NCBI GenBank assembly: GCA_002733805.1
Contig: NVXG01000038.1
Coordinates: 1-60,369, forward strand
Reading direction: 5' to 3'
DNA length: 60,369 bases
From: Robiginitomaculum sp.
GTDB lineage: Bacteria > Pseudomonadota > Alphaproteobacteria > Caulobacterales > Maricaulaceae
A model generated the notes under the pieces. The model searched no databases. It saw only the letters and a list, made by a program, of their open reading frames with translations, and was not told where the DNA came from. Position 1 is the first letter of the stretch. Each line of letters starts with the position of its first letter. Below are positions 1 to 8,762 of this stretch, piece after piece. The translations under genes were made by a program, and so were the position numbers.

Positions 1-189
1 CGTAGCCCCATCGCGCTCGATCACCAGATCGTCGTCATCGGGCGCATCTGCAAAATCAAAGGTATAGGAAAAGCCAGAACAACCGCCGCCGATGACCGCG
101 ACGCGCAAGGCATTTCGTTTTTGTTCTGCCATGATCTGATTGATCCGAATGGCGGCTGAGGCGCTCAAGGTTACGGGTGTGTCGGGCAT
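1..189 (-). CDS. erpA: ErpA/IscA-type iron-sulfur carrier, 5' part only
   Basis: This is the first 63 residues of an A-type Fe-S cluster carrier (HesB/IscA/ErpA family, usually about 110 residues), which delivers assembled clusters to apoproteins in the cytoplasm. The gene is read leftwards and leaves the window at base 1 with the frame still open. The ATG is at 189 and the product starts MPDTPVTLSASAAIRINQIM. The first conserved cysteine is visible in GGGCSGFSY (Cys37); the C-terminal GCG pair would lie outside the window. It is divergent from dgt with about 80 bases between the two starts, which must hold both promoters. The assignment to ErpA rather than IscA/SufA rests on the neighbourhood (next to dgt, as in many alphaproteobacteria) and is less certain than the family. 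Confidence 0.85.
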   Translation of the reverse strand, partial: MPDTPVTLSASAAIRINQIMAEQKRNALRVAVIGGGCSGFSYTFDFADAPDDDDLVIERDGAT

Positions 190-271
190 GATGATCTTTC
201 GTTACCGAAGGTGTGATTGGTTAAGCTTTTCCTATATATGGGGACTGTCCCCAATTAGGCAAAACAAATTT

Positions 272-1456
272 ATGAGCAAACTGTTTCAAATTCCGCCGCG
301 CGCCAGCTTTGCGTCCGACCCATTGAAATCAAGAGGGCGATTGTTTGAGCAAAGCCCCAGCGCAACCCGCACCCCATATCAACGGGACCGCGACCGGGTC
401 ATTCATTGCACGGCGTTTCGGCGGCTCAAGCACAAAACCCAAGTTTTTATCGCCCATGAGGACGATTATTACCGGACCCGGCTGACCCACTCATTGGAAG
501 TGGCGCAAATTGCCCGCTCGATTGCGCGAGTATTGGGTCTTGATGAGGATCTGGCCGAAACCTTGGCATTGGGGCACGACATTGGGCATCCGCCGTTTGG
601 TCATGCCGGGGAAGACGTGCTTGACGAAGCCATGAAAGATTATGAGGGGTTCGACCACAACGCCCAGACCTTGCGGGTGATCACCCAGATGGAGCGGGTG
701 TATCCGGGTTTTGATGGGTTAAACCTGACGTGGGAAACCTTGGAGGGCATGGTCAAGCACAATGGCCCGATCAAGCTGTCCGCTGGCAAAAAACTGCCGT
801 GGGCCTTTCGTGCCTATGAAGGCTGGGATTGGCTGGAAACCCACACCTTTGCCGGGCCAGAGGCGCAAGTGGCGGCGCTGGCTGACGACATTGCCTATAA
901 CAATCATGATATTGATGACGGGTTGCGGGCCGGGCTGATTACGATAGAGCAATTGCTGGAACTGCCCATGGTCGGACCTGCGTTTCAAGGGGTGATCGAC
1001 CAATATCCCGGCCTGTCTGAAAACCGGATTATTCGCGAAGCTGTGCGACGGTTGATCGGATTTTGGATCAATGATTTGCTGAACGAAACCCAAGCCAATA
1101 TCAAAAAGCTAAAACCGCAAACCGCTGATGATGTGCGGATGCTGGATCAGCCTTTGGTCATTTTTTCAGCCGAAATGGAACGCAATATCGCCGTGCTTCG
1201 CACTTTCTTACTGGATAATCTGTATCGGCATTACAAGGTCAACCGGACGCGCAGCAAATCAAAACGGGCTTTGGGCAAATTGTTCGATGTGTTTTTAGAT
1301 GATCCGACCTTGTTGCCGCCGGAGCGGTTTCGTTTGACCAGCCAGACAGATAAAGCCAAAACGGCGCGCGTTGTGTGCGATTATATGGCCGGAATGACCG
1401 ACACCTTTGCATTAGAAGAATATAATCGGTTATTTTCGCTTGATGTGGAACTTTAG
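272..1456 (+). CDS. dgt: Deoxyguanosinetriphosphate triphosphohydrolase-like protein (dGTPase, HD domain)
   Basis: This cytoplasmic HD-domain enzyme (394 residues) is of the type that hydrolyses dNTPs to deoxynucleoside plus triphosphate. Metal-ligand motifs are visible in order: THSLEVAQ (His73), ALGHDIGHPPFGH (His102, Asp103, His106) and ADDIAYNNHDIDDG (about 205-216). Length and motif spacing fit the short type-2 dGTPase-like proteins common in Alphaproteobacteria rather than E. coli Dgt. The frame is open from 140, but I chose the ATG at 272 because the product then begins MSKLFQIPPRASFASDP, as family members do, and because the longer form would run into the start of the divergent erpA. 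A SPOR-domain gene follows after 52 bases. In many alphaproteobacteria argS lies between these two genes; it is absent here. Confidence 0.92.
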   Translation: MSKLFQIPPRASFASDPLKSRGRLFEQSPSATRTPYQRDRDRVIHCTAFRRLKHKTQVFIAHEDDYYRTRLTHSLEVAQIARSIARVLGLDEDLAETLALGHDIGHPPFGHAGEDVLDEAMKDYEGFDHNAQTLRVITQMERVYPGFDGLNLTWETLEGMVKHNGPIKLSAGKKLPWAFRAYEGWDWLETHTFAGPEAQVAALADDIAYNNHDIDDGLRAGLITIEQLLELPMVGPAFQGVIDQYPGLSENRIIREAVRRLIGFWINDLLNETQANIKKLKPQTADDVRMLDQPLVIFSAEMERNIAVLRTFLLDNLYRHYKVNRTRSKSKRALGKLFDVFLDDPTLLPPERFRLTSQTDKAKTARVVCDYMAGMTDTFALEEYNRLFSLDVEL

Positions 1457-1508
1457 GCTGGTTTCTAATATCTGGAACTGATTCGAAACAAATGCCGGGA
1501 ACGGGAAG

Positions 1509-2228
1509 ATGACGGATAAGGATCGCGGCGTGTATTCTCCGCCACCTGATCAATATGATCGATTTGACGTTGGTGAAGAGGACGACTCGCGGCGCGGACC
1601 GTTGCTGCTGGTCGTGGCTATTGCGGTTTTGATCGCCTTTGCGGCGGTCATATATACCGCCTATCATCAGGGTATCAGGTCCGGCGGGCGCGATGATGCT
1701 CCATTGATTGCGGCTGAAACCAGCCCGGTTAAAACCGTCCCGAATGATCCGGGCGGCAAACCATCGGTTGATTCTGATAACGCTGCGTATGATCCGCTAG
1801 ACGGAAATACCGGGAAACGCGAAGTAAGTATTGCGCCGCCGCCGGAACAACCCATTGAACGCGCGCCAGAGCGCAAGCCTGACCCAAAACCGGAACCCGT
1901 AGCAACCAATCGCCAGCCCGATCCGATTGCTACCCAACCTGTGCCCGTGGTTCGCGCGACCATTCCGGTGCAATCCGATGGCCGCTATGTGGTGCAATTG
2001 GGGGCGTATCGTTCAGAAGAACAAGCACTGGACAGTTGGGCCAAACTGCGGAACCGCCTGCCCGTGGTAATGGATATAACCACCGCTGATGTGCAGCGGG
2101 CTGATTTGGGGGCCAAAGGGATATATTACCGGCTTCGCGCCGCCGCCTTTGGCGACCGGACCACCGCAACGGCTTTTTGCAACGCATTAAAAGCCAAGGG
2201 GCAGGACTGTATCGTCGTTAGTCGATGA
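1509..2228 (+). CDS. SPOR-domain membrane protein
   Basis: This 239-residue protein is predicted to bind denuded peptidoglycan. It has a short cytoplasmic N-terminus with an acidic stretch, one membrane helix (about residues 31-51, GPLLLVVAIAVLIAFAAVIY), a long Pro/Glu/Arg-rich periplasmic linker, and a C-terminal SPOR domain (about 158-239, starting GRYVVQLGAYRSEEQA). SPOR domains recognise glycan strands lacking stem peptides and often mark division proteins. The ATG at 1509 has a GGGAAG ribosome-binding sequence just upstream. Its stop overlaps the nagZ start (ATGA at 2225-2228), so the two genes are almost certainly translationally coupled. This fits a joint role in cell-wall turnover. 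No closer family name is justified. Confidence 0.85.
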   Translation: MTDKDRGVYSPPPDQYDRFDVGEEDDSRRGPLLLVVAIAVLIAFAAVIYTAYHQGIRSGGRDDAPLIAAETSPVKTVPNDPGGKPSVDSDNAAYDPLDGNTGKREVSIAPPPEQPIERAPERKPDPKPEPVATNRQPDPIATQPVPVVRATIPVQSDGRYVVQLGAYRSEEQALDSWAKLRNRLPVVMDITTADVQRADLGAKGIYYRLRAAAFGDRTTATAFCNALKAKGQDCIVVSR

Positions 2229-3232
2229 GTGCTTCAGCCATAATCTTTGGATGTGAAGGCACCACGCTTTTGGCCGATGAGCGGGCATTGTTCGCCGATG
2301 TGCAGCCGTGGGGCTTTATTCTGTTTGCTCGCAATCTTGAAACGGATGCCCAGGTCAAAAAACTGATCGCGGATTTGCGACAAACCGTGTCGCACGATCC
2401 GCATATCTTTGTGGATGAAGAGGGCGGGCGGGTTTCGCGTTTGCGCGCTTTGGGCGGGTGGATCGGTCCACCGGCCATGACTTTTATTCAAGCCAAAGCC
2501 AAAACACCGGATATTATTGCGGCGATCCGGGCCAATTACTGCGCCATTGGCGCGCGCTTGGCCGAATTGGGATTTACCGCCGATTGTGCGCCGGTACTGG
2601 ACGTACCAACCGACACTGCTGATCCGATTATCGGGGATCGGGCATTTTGCGTACAACCGGAGCAAGTTGCGCCCTTGGCCCAAGCCTGTCTGGATGGATT
2701 GAATGATGCCGGCATTGCCGGGGTGATCAAGCATATTCCGGGTCATGGCCGGGCCGATGTGGATAGTCATTTGTCCCTGCCCATTGTCACCACCAAACAT
2801 GCCGAACTGTCCGCAACGGATTTTGTTCCGTTTCAGGCATTATCTTATGCCAAAATGGCCATGACTGCCCATGTGGTCTATTCGGACATTGATCCCGACC
2901 ATGCGGCCACAACCTCACGTAAAGTCATCAAACAGATAATCCGGGGCGAAATTGGCTTTGCCGGATTGTTGATGAGTGATGATCTGGAAATGAAGGCATT
3001 GCCCGGCACCTTGCAACAACGGGCGGAACAATCCTTGGCTGCTGGGTGCGATATATTGCTGCATTGCAGTGGGGATTTTGCCGCCATGCAGGAGCTGGCC
3101 AAAGTGGTTCCCACCTTATGTGATTTTGCGCTGGAACGGGCCAAGCGGGCGGCCCCGGCCGGGCAATCTGCAAAGATAGGCGTGGACCAGGCCATTTTGG
3201 CGGCGCAATCTGCACGGGCTTTGCTGGGCTAA
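2225..3232 (+). CDS. nagZ: Beta-N-acetylhexosaminidase NagZ (GH3)
   Basis: This cytoplasmic glycoside hydrolase family 3 enzyme (335 residues) removes GlcNAc from anhydro-muropeptides during peptidoglycan recycling. The diagnostic loop is intact: KHIPGHGRADVDSH (residues 169-182) supplies the catalytic Asp180/His182 dyad, and SDDLEMKA carries the nucleophile Asp252. The substrate-binding DEEGGRVSRL is at 64-73. Length matches the family. The start overlaps the end of the SPOR gene by four bases. The gene sits between a SPOR protein and scpA, a typical alphaproteobacterial arrangement. In organisms with inducible AmpC, NagZ products feed beta-lactamase induction; no ampC or ampR is seen here. 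Confidence 0.95.
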   Translation: MSASAIIFGCEGTTLLADERALFADVQPWGFILFARNLETDAQVKKLIADLRQTVSHDPHIFVDEEGGRVSRLRALGGWIGPPAMTFIQAKAKTPDIIAAIRANYCAIGARLAELGFTADCAPVLDVPTDTADPIIGDRAFCVQPEQVAPLAQACLDGLNDAGIAGVIKHIPGHGRADVDSHLSLPIVTTKHAELSATDFVPFQALSYAKMAMTAHVVYSDIDPDHAATTSRKVIKQIIRGEIGFAGLLMSDDLEMKALPGTLQQRAEQSLAAGCDILLHCSGDFAAMQELAKVVPTLCDFALERAKRAAPAGQSAKIGVDQAILAAQSARALLG

Positions 3233-3297
3233 CCTCCCTTGCGGATTGGGGTGGGCATTAGATACTATCAAGGGGTAGTGATTCTGGGGCGCATAGC

Positions 3298-4140
3298 TTG
3301 ACCAATATGGAATTTGAAGAAGATATACGTTTTGAGGCATCTGATGATGCTGCGCAGGATGGTGTGCAGTCAGCACAAGTCTTACGCGTTGATCTGGATG
3401 GCTATGAAGGGCCGCTTCATATCTTGCTCGAACTGTCGCGCAAACAAAAAGTCGATTTGCGCAATATTTCCATTGTGGAACTGGCCGAGCAATACCTCGA
3501 ATTTATTCGCCATATCCAATCTTTGCGTATTGAGTTGGCGGCAGATTATCTGGTGATGGCCGCATGGCTAACCTACCTCAAATCCAGATTGATTTTACCC
3601 AAGCCCAAACAATTGGACGATGGCCCCGGCGCCGATGATATGGCCGCGATATTGGCGTTTCGTCTGCAACGACTGGCCGCGATGCGCGCCGCGTCCAAAG
3701 CGTTGATGGCCCGTGATCTGCAAGGGGTGCATGTTTTGTTGCGCGGTCAGCCAGAAGGCGTGCGGCGCATTCGTTCCCCGATTTATCAAGCCAGCATTTA
3801 TGACCTGCTGTCGGCCTATGCGACCCGCCGTTCGCGAACCTCGCGGGCCAGAGTTGTTTTCAAGAAACCGGTACTTCTAGCCTTGGAAGAAGCGCGGCAC
3901 CGCTTGGAAAAAATATTGGGAAAAATGTCTGACTGGTTATCGCTCGACCAGTTGGTGATTGATTTCAATCTAACCACAGATGGGACCGGACCGCCCCGGT
4001 CCAGCTTGCTGGCATCCTCTTTGGTTGCCTCTTTGGAATTGGCCAAAGAAGGCCGCGTTGAATTGCGACAAACCCAAGCGTTTGCGCCGCTGTTTGTACG
4101 TCCACGCCCCGGTGCAACAAAAGATGGGATTGCCTCATGA
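3298..4140 (+). CDS. scpA: Segregation and condensation protein A
   Basis: ScpA is the kleisin subunit that bridges SMC heads and, with ScpB, forms the bacterial condensin needed for chromosome compaction and segregation. The product is 280 residues from a TTG at 3298, or 277 from the ATG at 3307; no ribosome-binding site decides between them. The kleisin N-terminal core is recognisable at LDGYEGPLHILLELSRKQ, followed by the helical AAWLTYLKSRLILPKP and a C-terminal winged-helix-like part (LGKMSDWLSLDQLVIDF). Its stop overlaps the scpB start (ATGA at 4137-4140), so ScpA and ScpB are made together, as expected for complex partners. Confidence 0.93.
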   Translation: MTNMEFEEDIRFEASDDAAQDGVQSAQVLRVDLDGYEGPLHILLELSRKQKVDLRNISIVELAEQYLEFIRHIQSLRIELAADYLVMAAWLTYLKSRLILPKPKQLDDGPGADDMAAILAFRLQRLAAMRAASKALMARDLQGVHVLLRGQPEGVRRIRSPIYQASIYDLLSAYATRRSRTSRARVVFKKPVLLALEEARHRLEKILGKMSDWLSLDQLVIDFNLTTDGTGPPRSSLLASSLVASLELAKEGRVELRQTQAFAPLFVRPRPGATKDGIAS

Positions 4141-4889
4141 GCAAGGAAGCAAATCCAACTTTGGATGCCATCGAGTTGGCGGTCAAAAGCCTGGCCCAAC
4201 GGTCGATACGCATGTCAGTCGAACCGGCGCGCCAATCTGATGGTCAATTACGGATGATCGAGGCCTTGATGTTTGCGGCCCATGAGCCGTTGGACATGGA
4301 AAGCATTCGCGCTCGGATGCCAGACGGCGTTGATTGCAATGCACTGCTGGTTCGGATGCAAAGTGAATATGCGGAGCGCGGGGTTAATCTAGTTCGGGTG
4401 GCCGATAAATGGCGCTTGCAAACCGCGCCTGATCTGACGGCAATCCTGATTGATGAACGCGAAGAACAACGTAAATTGTCCAATGCGGCGCTCGAAACCT
4501 TGTCGATTATTGCCTATCACCAGCCGGTGACACGAGCCGAAATCGAGGAGGTGCGTGGCGTGGCCGTTTCGCGTGGCACGCTGGATTTGCTGATGGAGCT
4601 GGGTTGGGTGGGCCTGCGCGGTCGCAGGCGAACGCCGGGCCGGCCGGTAACTTGGGGCACAACCGAAGGGTTCCTAGCGCATTTTGGTTTGGAGCAAATC
4701 GAAGATTTACCGGGCAAGGATGAATTAAAAGCCGCTGGCCTGCTCGATAGTCGCATTCCGGCTGATTTTGAAGTTCCCATGCCGTCGTCTGACCCGGATA
4801 TGGACAATTTATTGCCGGTTGATGAAGAAGCGCAAGACAGCACCTTTCATACGGATTTTCTGGATAGTGACGAAGCGGGTGCAGATTAG
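4137..4889 (+). CDS. scpB: Segregation and condensation protein B
   Basis: ScpB (250 residues) dimerises through two winged-helix domains and binds ScpA in the SMC-ScpAB condensin. The conserved core is visible at EALMFAAHEPLDMESIRARM, LVRVADKWRLQT, LSIIAYHQPVTRAEIEEVRG and GRRRTPGRPVTWGTTEGFL. An N-terminal extension of about 35 residues and an acidic C-terminal tail (about 40 residues, no hydrophobic segment) flank the core; such tails are common and poorly conserved. It is coupled to scpA by a 4-base overlap, and tatA follows after 78 bases. Confidence 0.93.
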   Translation: MSKEANPTLDAIELAVKSLAQRSIRMSVEPARQSDGQLRMIEALMFAAHEPLDMESIRARMPDGVDCNALLVRMQSEYAERGVNLVRVADKWRLQTAPDLTAILIDEREEQRKLSNAALETLSIIAYHQPVTRAEIEEVRGVAVSRGTLDLLMELGWVGLRGRRRTPGRPVTWGTTEGFLAHFGLEQIEDLPGKDELKAAGLLDSRIPADFEVPMPSSDPDMDNLLPVDEEAQDSTFHTDFLDSDEAGAD

Positions 4890-4967
4890 GCTCGCTTTGA
4901 CAGCCAAAGCGGCGTAAACTGGCATTTACATTTTAGGGCCGTTTCGGTCAGGAAAAGGAAGTACACC

Positions 4968-5180
4968 ATGGGTTCCGTTGGACCATTACAGATCGTTGTT
5001 ATTGCCGTTGTTGCGCTCATCCTGTTTGGGGGGCGTGGTAAAATATCGTCAGTGATGGGTGATCTGGCAAAAGGGATTAAGAGCTTTCGTAAAGGCTTGA
5101 AAGACGATGATCCATCGATTGAAGACGCTGGCGAAACCATTGATGTAGAAGCCAACACCACCAAAGAAAAAAAGAAATAA
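4968..5180 (+). CDS. tatA: Sec-independent translocase protein TatA
   Basis: TatA (70 residues) is the pore-forming or membrane-thinning subunit of the twin-arginine translocase, which exports folded proteins. One N-terminal transmembrane helix (about 5-22, [16 protein letters not shown]) is followed by the amphipathic helix [20 protein letters not shown] and a short charged tail ending in a lysine run. The ATG follows an AAGGAAG ribosome-binding sequence. It leads a tatA-tatB-tatC cluster with gaps of 30 and 6 bases, so the whole translocase comes from one transcript. Confidence 0.95.
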   Translation: MGSVGPLQIVVIAVVALILFGGRGKISSVMGDLAKGIKSFRKGLKDDDPSIEDAGETIDVEANTTKEKKK

Positions 5181-5210
5181 GCGCAGTTCAGAAGCGCGAG
5201 GTGATCAGCG

Positions 5211-5501
5211 ATGATACCACAAATAGGATTTGTCGAGCTGTTGGTTCTGGGTGTGATTGCCCTGATCGTGGTTGGACCTAAAGACCTGCCGGCCATGTTA
5301 CGAAAACTGGGCGCGATGACCGGCCGGGCCAAAGCCATGGCTGCTGAATTTCGCGGGGCCTTTGACGATATGGGCCGTGAGGTGGAACTGGACGAGCTTC
5401 GAAAAGAAATCGCCGCCATTAAAGACTCCAACCCAATCGGTGAAATTCAGCAAGAGCTGGGTGATGTCGAGCGCGACATTGATGCCTCGGGTCGGGAATA
5501 A
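5211..5501 (+). CDS. tatB: Sec-independent translocase protein TatB
   Basis: TatB (96 residues) forms the twin-arginine signal receptor with TatC. It has the N-terminal helix FVELLVLGVIALIVVGPKDL with the conserved Glu at position 8 and the Gly-Pro hinge, followed by an amphipathic helix (LPAMLRKLGAMTGRAKAM) and a charged coiled-coil-like tail. It is shorter than E. coli TatB (171 residues) but typical of alphaproteobacterial forms with a reduced tail. The Glu near the start, the GPKDLP hinge and its position before tatC distinguish it from a second TatA. Confidence 0.92.
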   Translation: MIPQIGFVELLVLGVIALIVVGPKDLPAMLRKLGAMTGRAKAMAAEFRGAFDDMGREVELDELRKEIAAIKDSNPIGEIQQELGDVERDIDASGRE

Positions 5502-5507
5502 AATGCC

Positions 5508-6356
5508 ATGACAGACAAATCGACCGAACAGGTCGAAACGGAACCCGAAGACGATGAAATGGATGCCAGTCGCGCCCCGCTGCTCGACCATTTGGTCGAG
5601 TTGCGTTCCCGGTTGATCCATTCCTTCATTGCGGTTCTGGTGGCGTTTGGTGTCTGCTTTTTCTTTGCACAAGATATCTATAATTTCCTGCTGGCCCCAT
5701 TTTTGTTGGCAGCGGAAAACGCGCGCAATGCCAGCGAAGATGGATTGGCGCTGGAATTGATTTTCACTGGCCCGTTGGAATTTTTCTTTGCCAAGATGAA
5801 GCTGGCTTTGTTCGGCGGGGTAATTGTTGCCTTTCCGTTTTTGGCTTGGCAGGTTTATCGTTTTGTGGCCCCCGGTTTGTATCGCAATGAGCGTGGTGCG
5901 TTTTTACCGTTTCTGGTCGCGTCGCCAGCTCTGTTTTTTACCGGAGCCAGCTTCGTTTATTTTGTGATGTTGCCGATGGTGATGCGGTTTGCCTTTCATC
6001 AGGAACAAGCAGCCGGGGCCGGGCAGGTGGCCATTCAATTGCTGCCCCGAGTGTCTGAGTATTTGAGTCTGGTCACCACGTTGATTATGGCGTTTGGTTT
6101 TTCGTTTCAATTGCCGGTGGTGCTGTCCCTGATGGGCCGGGTCGGGTTGGTTAGCGCCGACGGGCTACGCAAAGGGCGCAAATACGCAGTGGTTGGCATT
6201 TTGGCCTTCGCCGCATTTTTCACGCCGCCAGATGTCATTTCGCAATTCCTGTTGGGTGTGCCGGTGTTTCTTTTATATGAAATATCAATCTGGTCGGTAT
6301 CGCTGATCGAACGAAAACGCGAAGAAGAAGACGCAAAATTCGAGGCCAAAGAATAA
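5508..6356 (+). CDS. tatC: Sec-independent translocase protein TatC
   Basis: TatC (282 residues) is the polytopic core of the Tat receptor and binds the twin-arginine motif of substrates. The cytoplasmic N-terminal signature APLLDHLVELRSRLIHSF is present, followed by six hydrophobic segments, with the conserved periplasmic and inner-face region LALFGGVIVAFPFLAWQVYRF. The C-terminus is a charged tail rich in Glu, Lys and Arg. It closes the tat operon. The stop is followed by 343 bases without a gene, filled by palindromic repeats that may also end transcription. Confidence 0.95.
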   Translation: MTDKSTEQVETEPEDDEMDASRAPLLDHLVELRSRLIHSFIAVLVAFGVCFFFAQDIYNFLLAPFLLAAENARNASEDGLALELIFTGPLEFFFAKMKLALFGGVIVAFPFLAWQVYRFVAPGLYRNERGAFLPFLVASPALFFTGASFVYFVMLPMVMRFAFHQEQAAGAGQVAIQLLPRVSEYLSLVTTLIMAFGFSFQLPVVLSLMGRVGLVSADGLRKGRKYAVVGILAFAAFFTPPDVISQFLLGVPVFLLYEISIWSVSLIERKREEEDAKFEAKE

Positions 6357-6375
6357 GCGGTGCCGTCACGGGTCC

Positions 6376-6491
6376 GATGCTTCGAGGCTCCTTGCAGTCG
6401 CACCTCAGCATGAGGAACTTTTTGAAACGAACCAAACCTACACCACTCACCTCATGCTGAGGTGTGAGGCAAAGCCGAGCCTCGAAGCATC
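6376..6491. repeat. Large inverted repeat (palindromic intergenic element), type A
   Basis: Two arms face each other between tatC and serS. The left arm has GATGCTTCGAGGCTC (6376-6390) and ACCTCAGCATGAGG (6402-6415). The right arm has CCTCATGCTGAGGT (6450-6463) and GAGCCTCGAAGCATC (6477-6491). The outer 15 bases and the inner 14 bases are exact reverse complements, so the RNA or single-stranded DNA can form a long branched hairpin. Within each arm CCTCA and TGAGG are themselves self-complementary. Similar cctcatgctgagg elements are scattered in intergenic regions of many alphaproteobacterial genomes (from memory, not checked). Confidence 0.85.
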
Positions 6492-6516
6492 AGCCAGCGG
6501 TAGACTGTAACATCCC

Positions 6517-6603
6517 GGTCCCCGGCCTTCGCGCCGGGGTCCAGTTCTTCTCGGGTGTCGTTGGCATCAAACCTGTCTGGACCCCGGATTAAATTCGGGG
6601 ACC
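6517..6603. repeat. Pair of GGTCCCCG...CGGGGTCCAG palindromes, type B
   Basis: Two copies of a different REP-like unit lie head to head: 6517-6544 (GGTCCCCG, then CGGGGTCCAG) and 6577-6603 (CTGGACCCCGG, then CGGGGACC). The second is the reverse complement of the first with a changed centre, and each can fold on itself with a GC-rich stem of about 8 pairs. They follow the type A element immediately, so the whole tatC-serS gap (6357-6699) is essentially repeat sequence plus about 90 bases before serS. No gene is seen in this gap. Confidence 0.8.
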
Positions 6604-6699
6604 AAAAACAAAATCAGAAACATAATTGACGCATTTGCCATCTGGACAACAGTCGGGACCAATTCTAAACCCGGCACTCAATGATGTAAGAGCCAACTC

Positions 6700-7974
6700 A
6701 TGCACGACATACGAAATATTCGAGAGCACCCGGACGCGTTTGATGCCGCCATGAAAAGGCGCGGACTTGATGCGGTTTCCGCCTCGTTGCTTGAGCTGGA
6801 TAGCACAAGGCGCACTGCCGTCAGCGCCAAGCAGGAAGCTGAAACCGCACGCAATGCTGCCTCCAAACTCATTGGCGCGGCCAAGGGGCGCGGTGACGAG
6901 GATGAGTTTAACCGGCTGCGGGCCGAAGTGGCTGGATTGAAAGACACGCTGGAAACCCAAGCCAAAATCGACACCGAAACTAGTGGTGCGTTGCAAGACT
7001 TGTTGTTGGCATTGCCCAACATCATGAGCGATGAAGTACCGGATGGTGCCGACGAAGCGGCCAATGTGGAACTGCGAAGCGTGGGAAGTCCGGTCACGCT
7101 GGGTTTTGCAGCAAAGGATCATACCGAATTGGGCGAGGCATTGGGCCTGCTCGATTTCGAAGCTGCCGCCAAAATATCCGGGGCCAGATTTGCCTTCTTA
7201 AAAGGCGATTTAGCTCGTCTTGAGCGCGCGTTGGCCAACTTCATGTTGGACGTGCAAACCGGCGAAAACGGATTTACCGAAATCGCACCGCCCTTGTTGG
7301 TTCGCGACAATGCGGTGCTTGGCACCAGCCAATTGCCCAAATTTGCCGATGATTTGTTTCAAACCACCAGTGGACACTGGCTGATCCCGACCGCCGAAGT
7401 GCCCTTGACCAATTTGGTCCGCGAAGCCATTCAGAACGAGGCTGACCTGCCATTGCGTTATTGCGCCTATACGCCGTGTTTTCGATCCGAAGCTGGATCG
7501 GCTGGCAAGGACACGCGCGGCCTGATCCGCATGCACCAGTTTATGAAGGTGGAAATGGTCACCATTTGCGCGCCGGAACAATCGGTTGCCGAACACGAGC
7601 GGATGACCACCGCCGCCGAGAGCATTTTGCAAAAGCTGGGTCTGGCCTATCGGGTGATGTTGTTGTGTAGCGGCGATACCGGGTTTGGCGCAACCAAAAC
7701 GCACGATCTGGAAGTGTGGTTACCAAGCCAGGATTGCTATCGCGAGATCAGCTCAATTTCCAATTGCGGAGAGTTTCAAGCGCGTCGGATGAATGCCCGT
7801 TGCCGTCTTGAGGGCGAAAAACAAACCCGGTTTGTCCATACCCTGAACGGCTCCGGCATTGCGGTGGGTCGTGCTTTGCTGGCCGTCATGGAAAACTATC
7901 AACGTGAAGATGGCAGTATTGAAATCCCTGAAGTTTTACGGCCCTATATGGGCGGGCAGGAGGTCATTCAATGA
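6700..7974 (+). CDS. serS: Seryl-tRNA synthetase
   Basis: This class II aminoacyl-tRNA synthetase charges tRNA-Ser (424 residues, usual length). The N-terminal tRNA-binding coiled coil occupies about 1-100 (start [20 protein letters not shown]). The catalytic domain shows motif 2 in [20 protein letters not shown] and motif 3 in [18 protein letters not shown]. It overlaps surE by four bases (ATGA, 7971-7974). The ATG at 6700 lies just after the repeat block. A gene for one of its substrates, tRNA-Ser(GCT), is also in this window at 49176. Confidence 0.96.
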   Translation: MHDIRNIREHPDAFDAAMKRRGLDAVSASLLELDSTRRTAVSAKQEAETARNAASKLIGAAKGRGDEDEFNRLRAEVAGLKDTLETQAKIDTETSGALQDLLLALPNIMSDEVPDGADEAANVELRSVGSPVTLGFAAKDHTELGEALGLLDFEAAAKISGARFAFLKGDLARLERALANFMLDVQTGENGFTEIAPPLLVRDNAVLGTSQLPKFADDLFQTTSGHWLIPTAEVPLTNLVREAIQNEADLPLRYCAYTPCFRSEAGSAGKDTRGLIRMHQFMKVEMVTICAPEQSVAEHERMTTAAESILQKLGLAYRVMLLCSGDTGFGATKTHDLEVWLPSQDCYREISSISNCGEFQARRMNARCRLEGEKQTRFVHTLNGSGIAVGRALLAVMENYQREDGSIEIPEVLRPYMGGQEVIQ

Positions 7975-8750
7975 TCCCAAAAAATCCACGTATATTGCTC
8001 TCCAATGATGATGGAATTGACGCACCCGGTCTGGCGCTGCTGGAGCGGGTGGCGCGTCATTTATCTGATGATATTTGGGTGGTAGCACCGGCGTTTGAAC
8101 AATCGGCTGCGTCTCGGGCCTTATCCATTCGCGATCCGTTGCGCGTTGAGCGCCGCGATGAGCGGCACATTGCAGTATTCGGAACACCAACCGACAGCGT
8201 CATGATGGGCGTGCTGGAACTGGTCGAGGGCAAGAAACCCGATCTCATTCTGTCCGGGGTCAATAAGGGACAAAACTTGGCCGAACACATTACCTTGTCA
8301 GGTACGGTGGCGGCGGCCATTCAAGGCATGGAGATGGGCATTTCGTCTGTTGCTTTGTCGCAGACATACCCGTTTACCGAAGATGGAATCATTCATTGGG
8401 AAACGGCAGAATTCCATGCGGTCGCAGTTCTGGAAAAACTCATCGAAGCTGGCTGGCCAGACGATGTCTTGCTGAATGTGAATTTCCCGGATTGTCCACC
8501 AGAGGATGTAAGCCGGATCGAGTTGACCCGCATGGGGCGGCGCGATGCTGATCTGATTGAAATTCATACACGCAAAGACCCCGGCGGCCGTGAATATCAC
8601 TGGCTTGGGTTTAACGGACGGTTGTCGACCCCGCCGGAGGGTGTCGATTTGCGGGCCATTTACGATAAACGGATTTCCATCACGCCGTTGCACATGGACC
8701 TGACCCATTACAAAACTTTGGCCGCATTAAATGCCTGTTTTGATGACTAG
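7971..8750 (+). CDS. surE: 5'/3'-nucleotidase SurE
   Basis: SurE (259 residues) is a metal-dependent nucleoside-monophosphate phosphatase linked to stationary-phase survival and stress. The N-terminal metal site [14 protein letters not shown] (two Asp residues), the downstream Ser/Asn loop in [20 protein letters not shown] and the NFP motif in [10 protein letters not shown] are all in place. It is translationally coupled to serS upstream and followed 12 bases later by pcm. The surE-pcm-nlpD order matches the well-known E. coli arrangement. Confidence 0.95.
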   Translation: MIPKNPRILLSNDDGIDAPGLALLERVARHLSDDIWVVAPAFEQSAASRALSIRDPLRVERRDERHIAVFGTPTDSVMMGVLELVEGKKPDLILSGVNKGQNLAEHITLSGTVAAAIQGMEMGISSVALSQTYPFTEDGIIHWETAEFHAVAVLEKLIEAGWPDDVLLNVNFPDCPPEDVSRIELTRMGRRDADLIEIHTRKDPGGREYHWLGFNGRLSTPPEGVDLRAIYDKRISITPLHMDLTHYKTLAALNACFDD

Positions 8751-8762
8751 GTTTGGTTCAAC

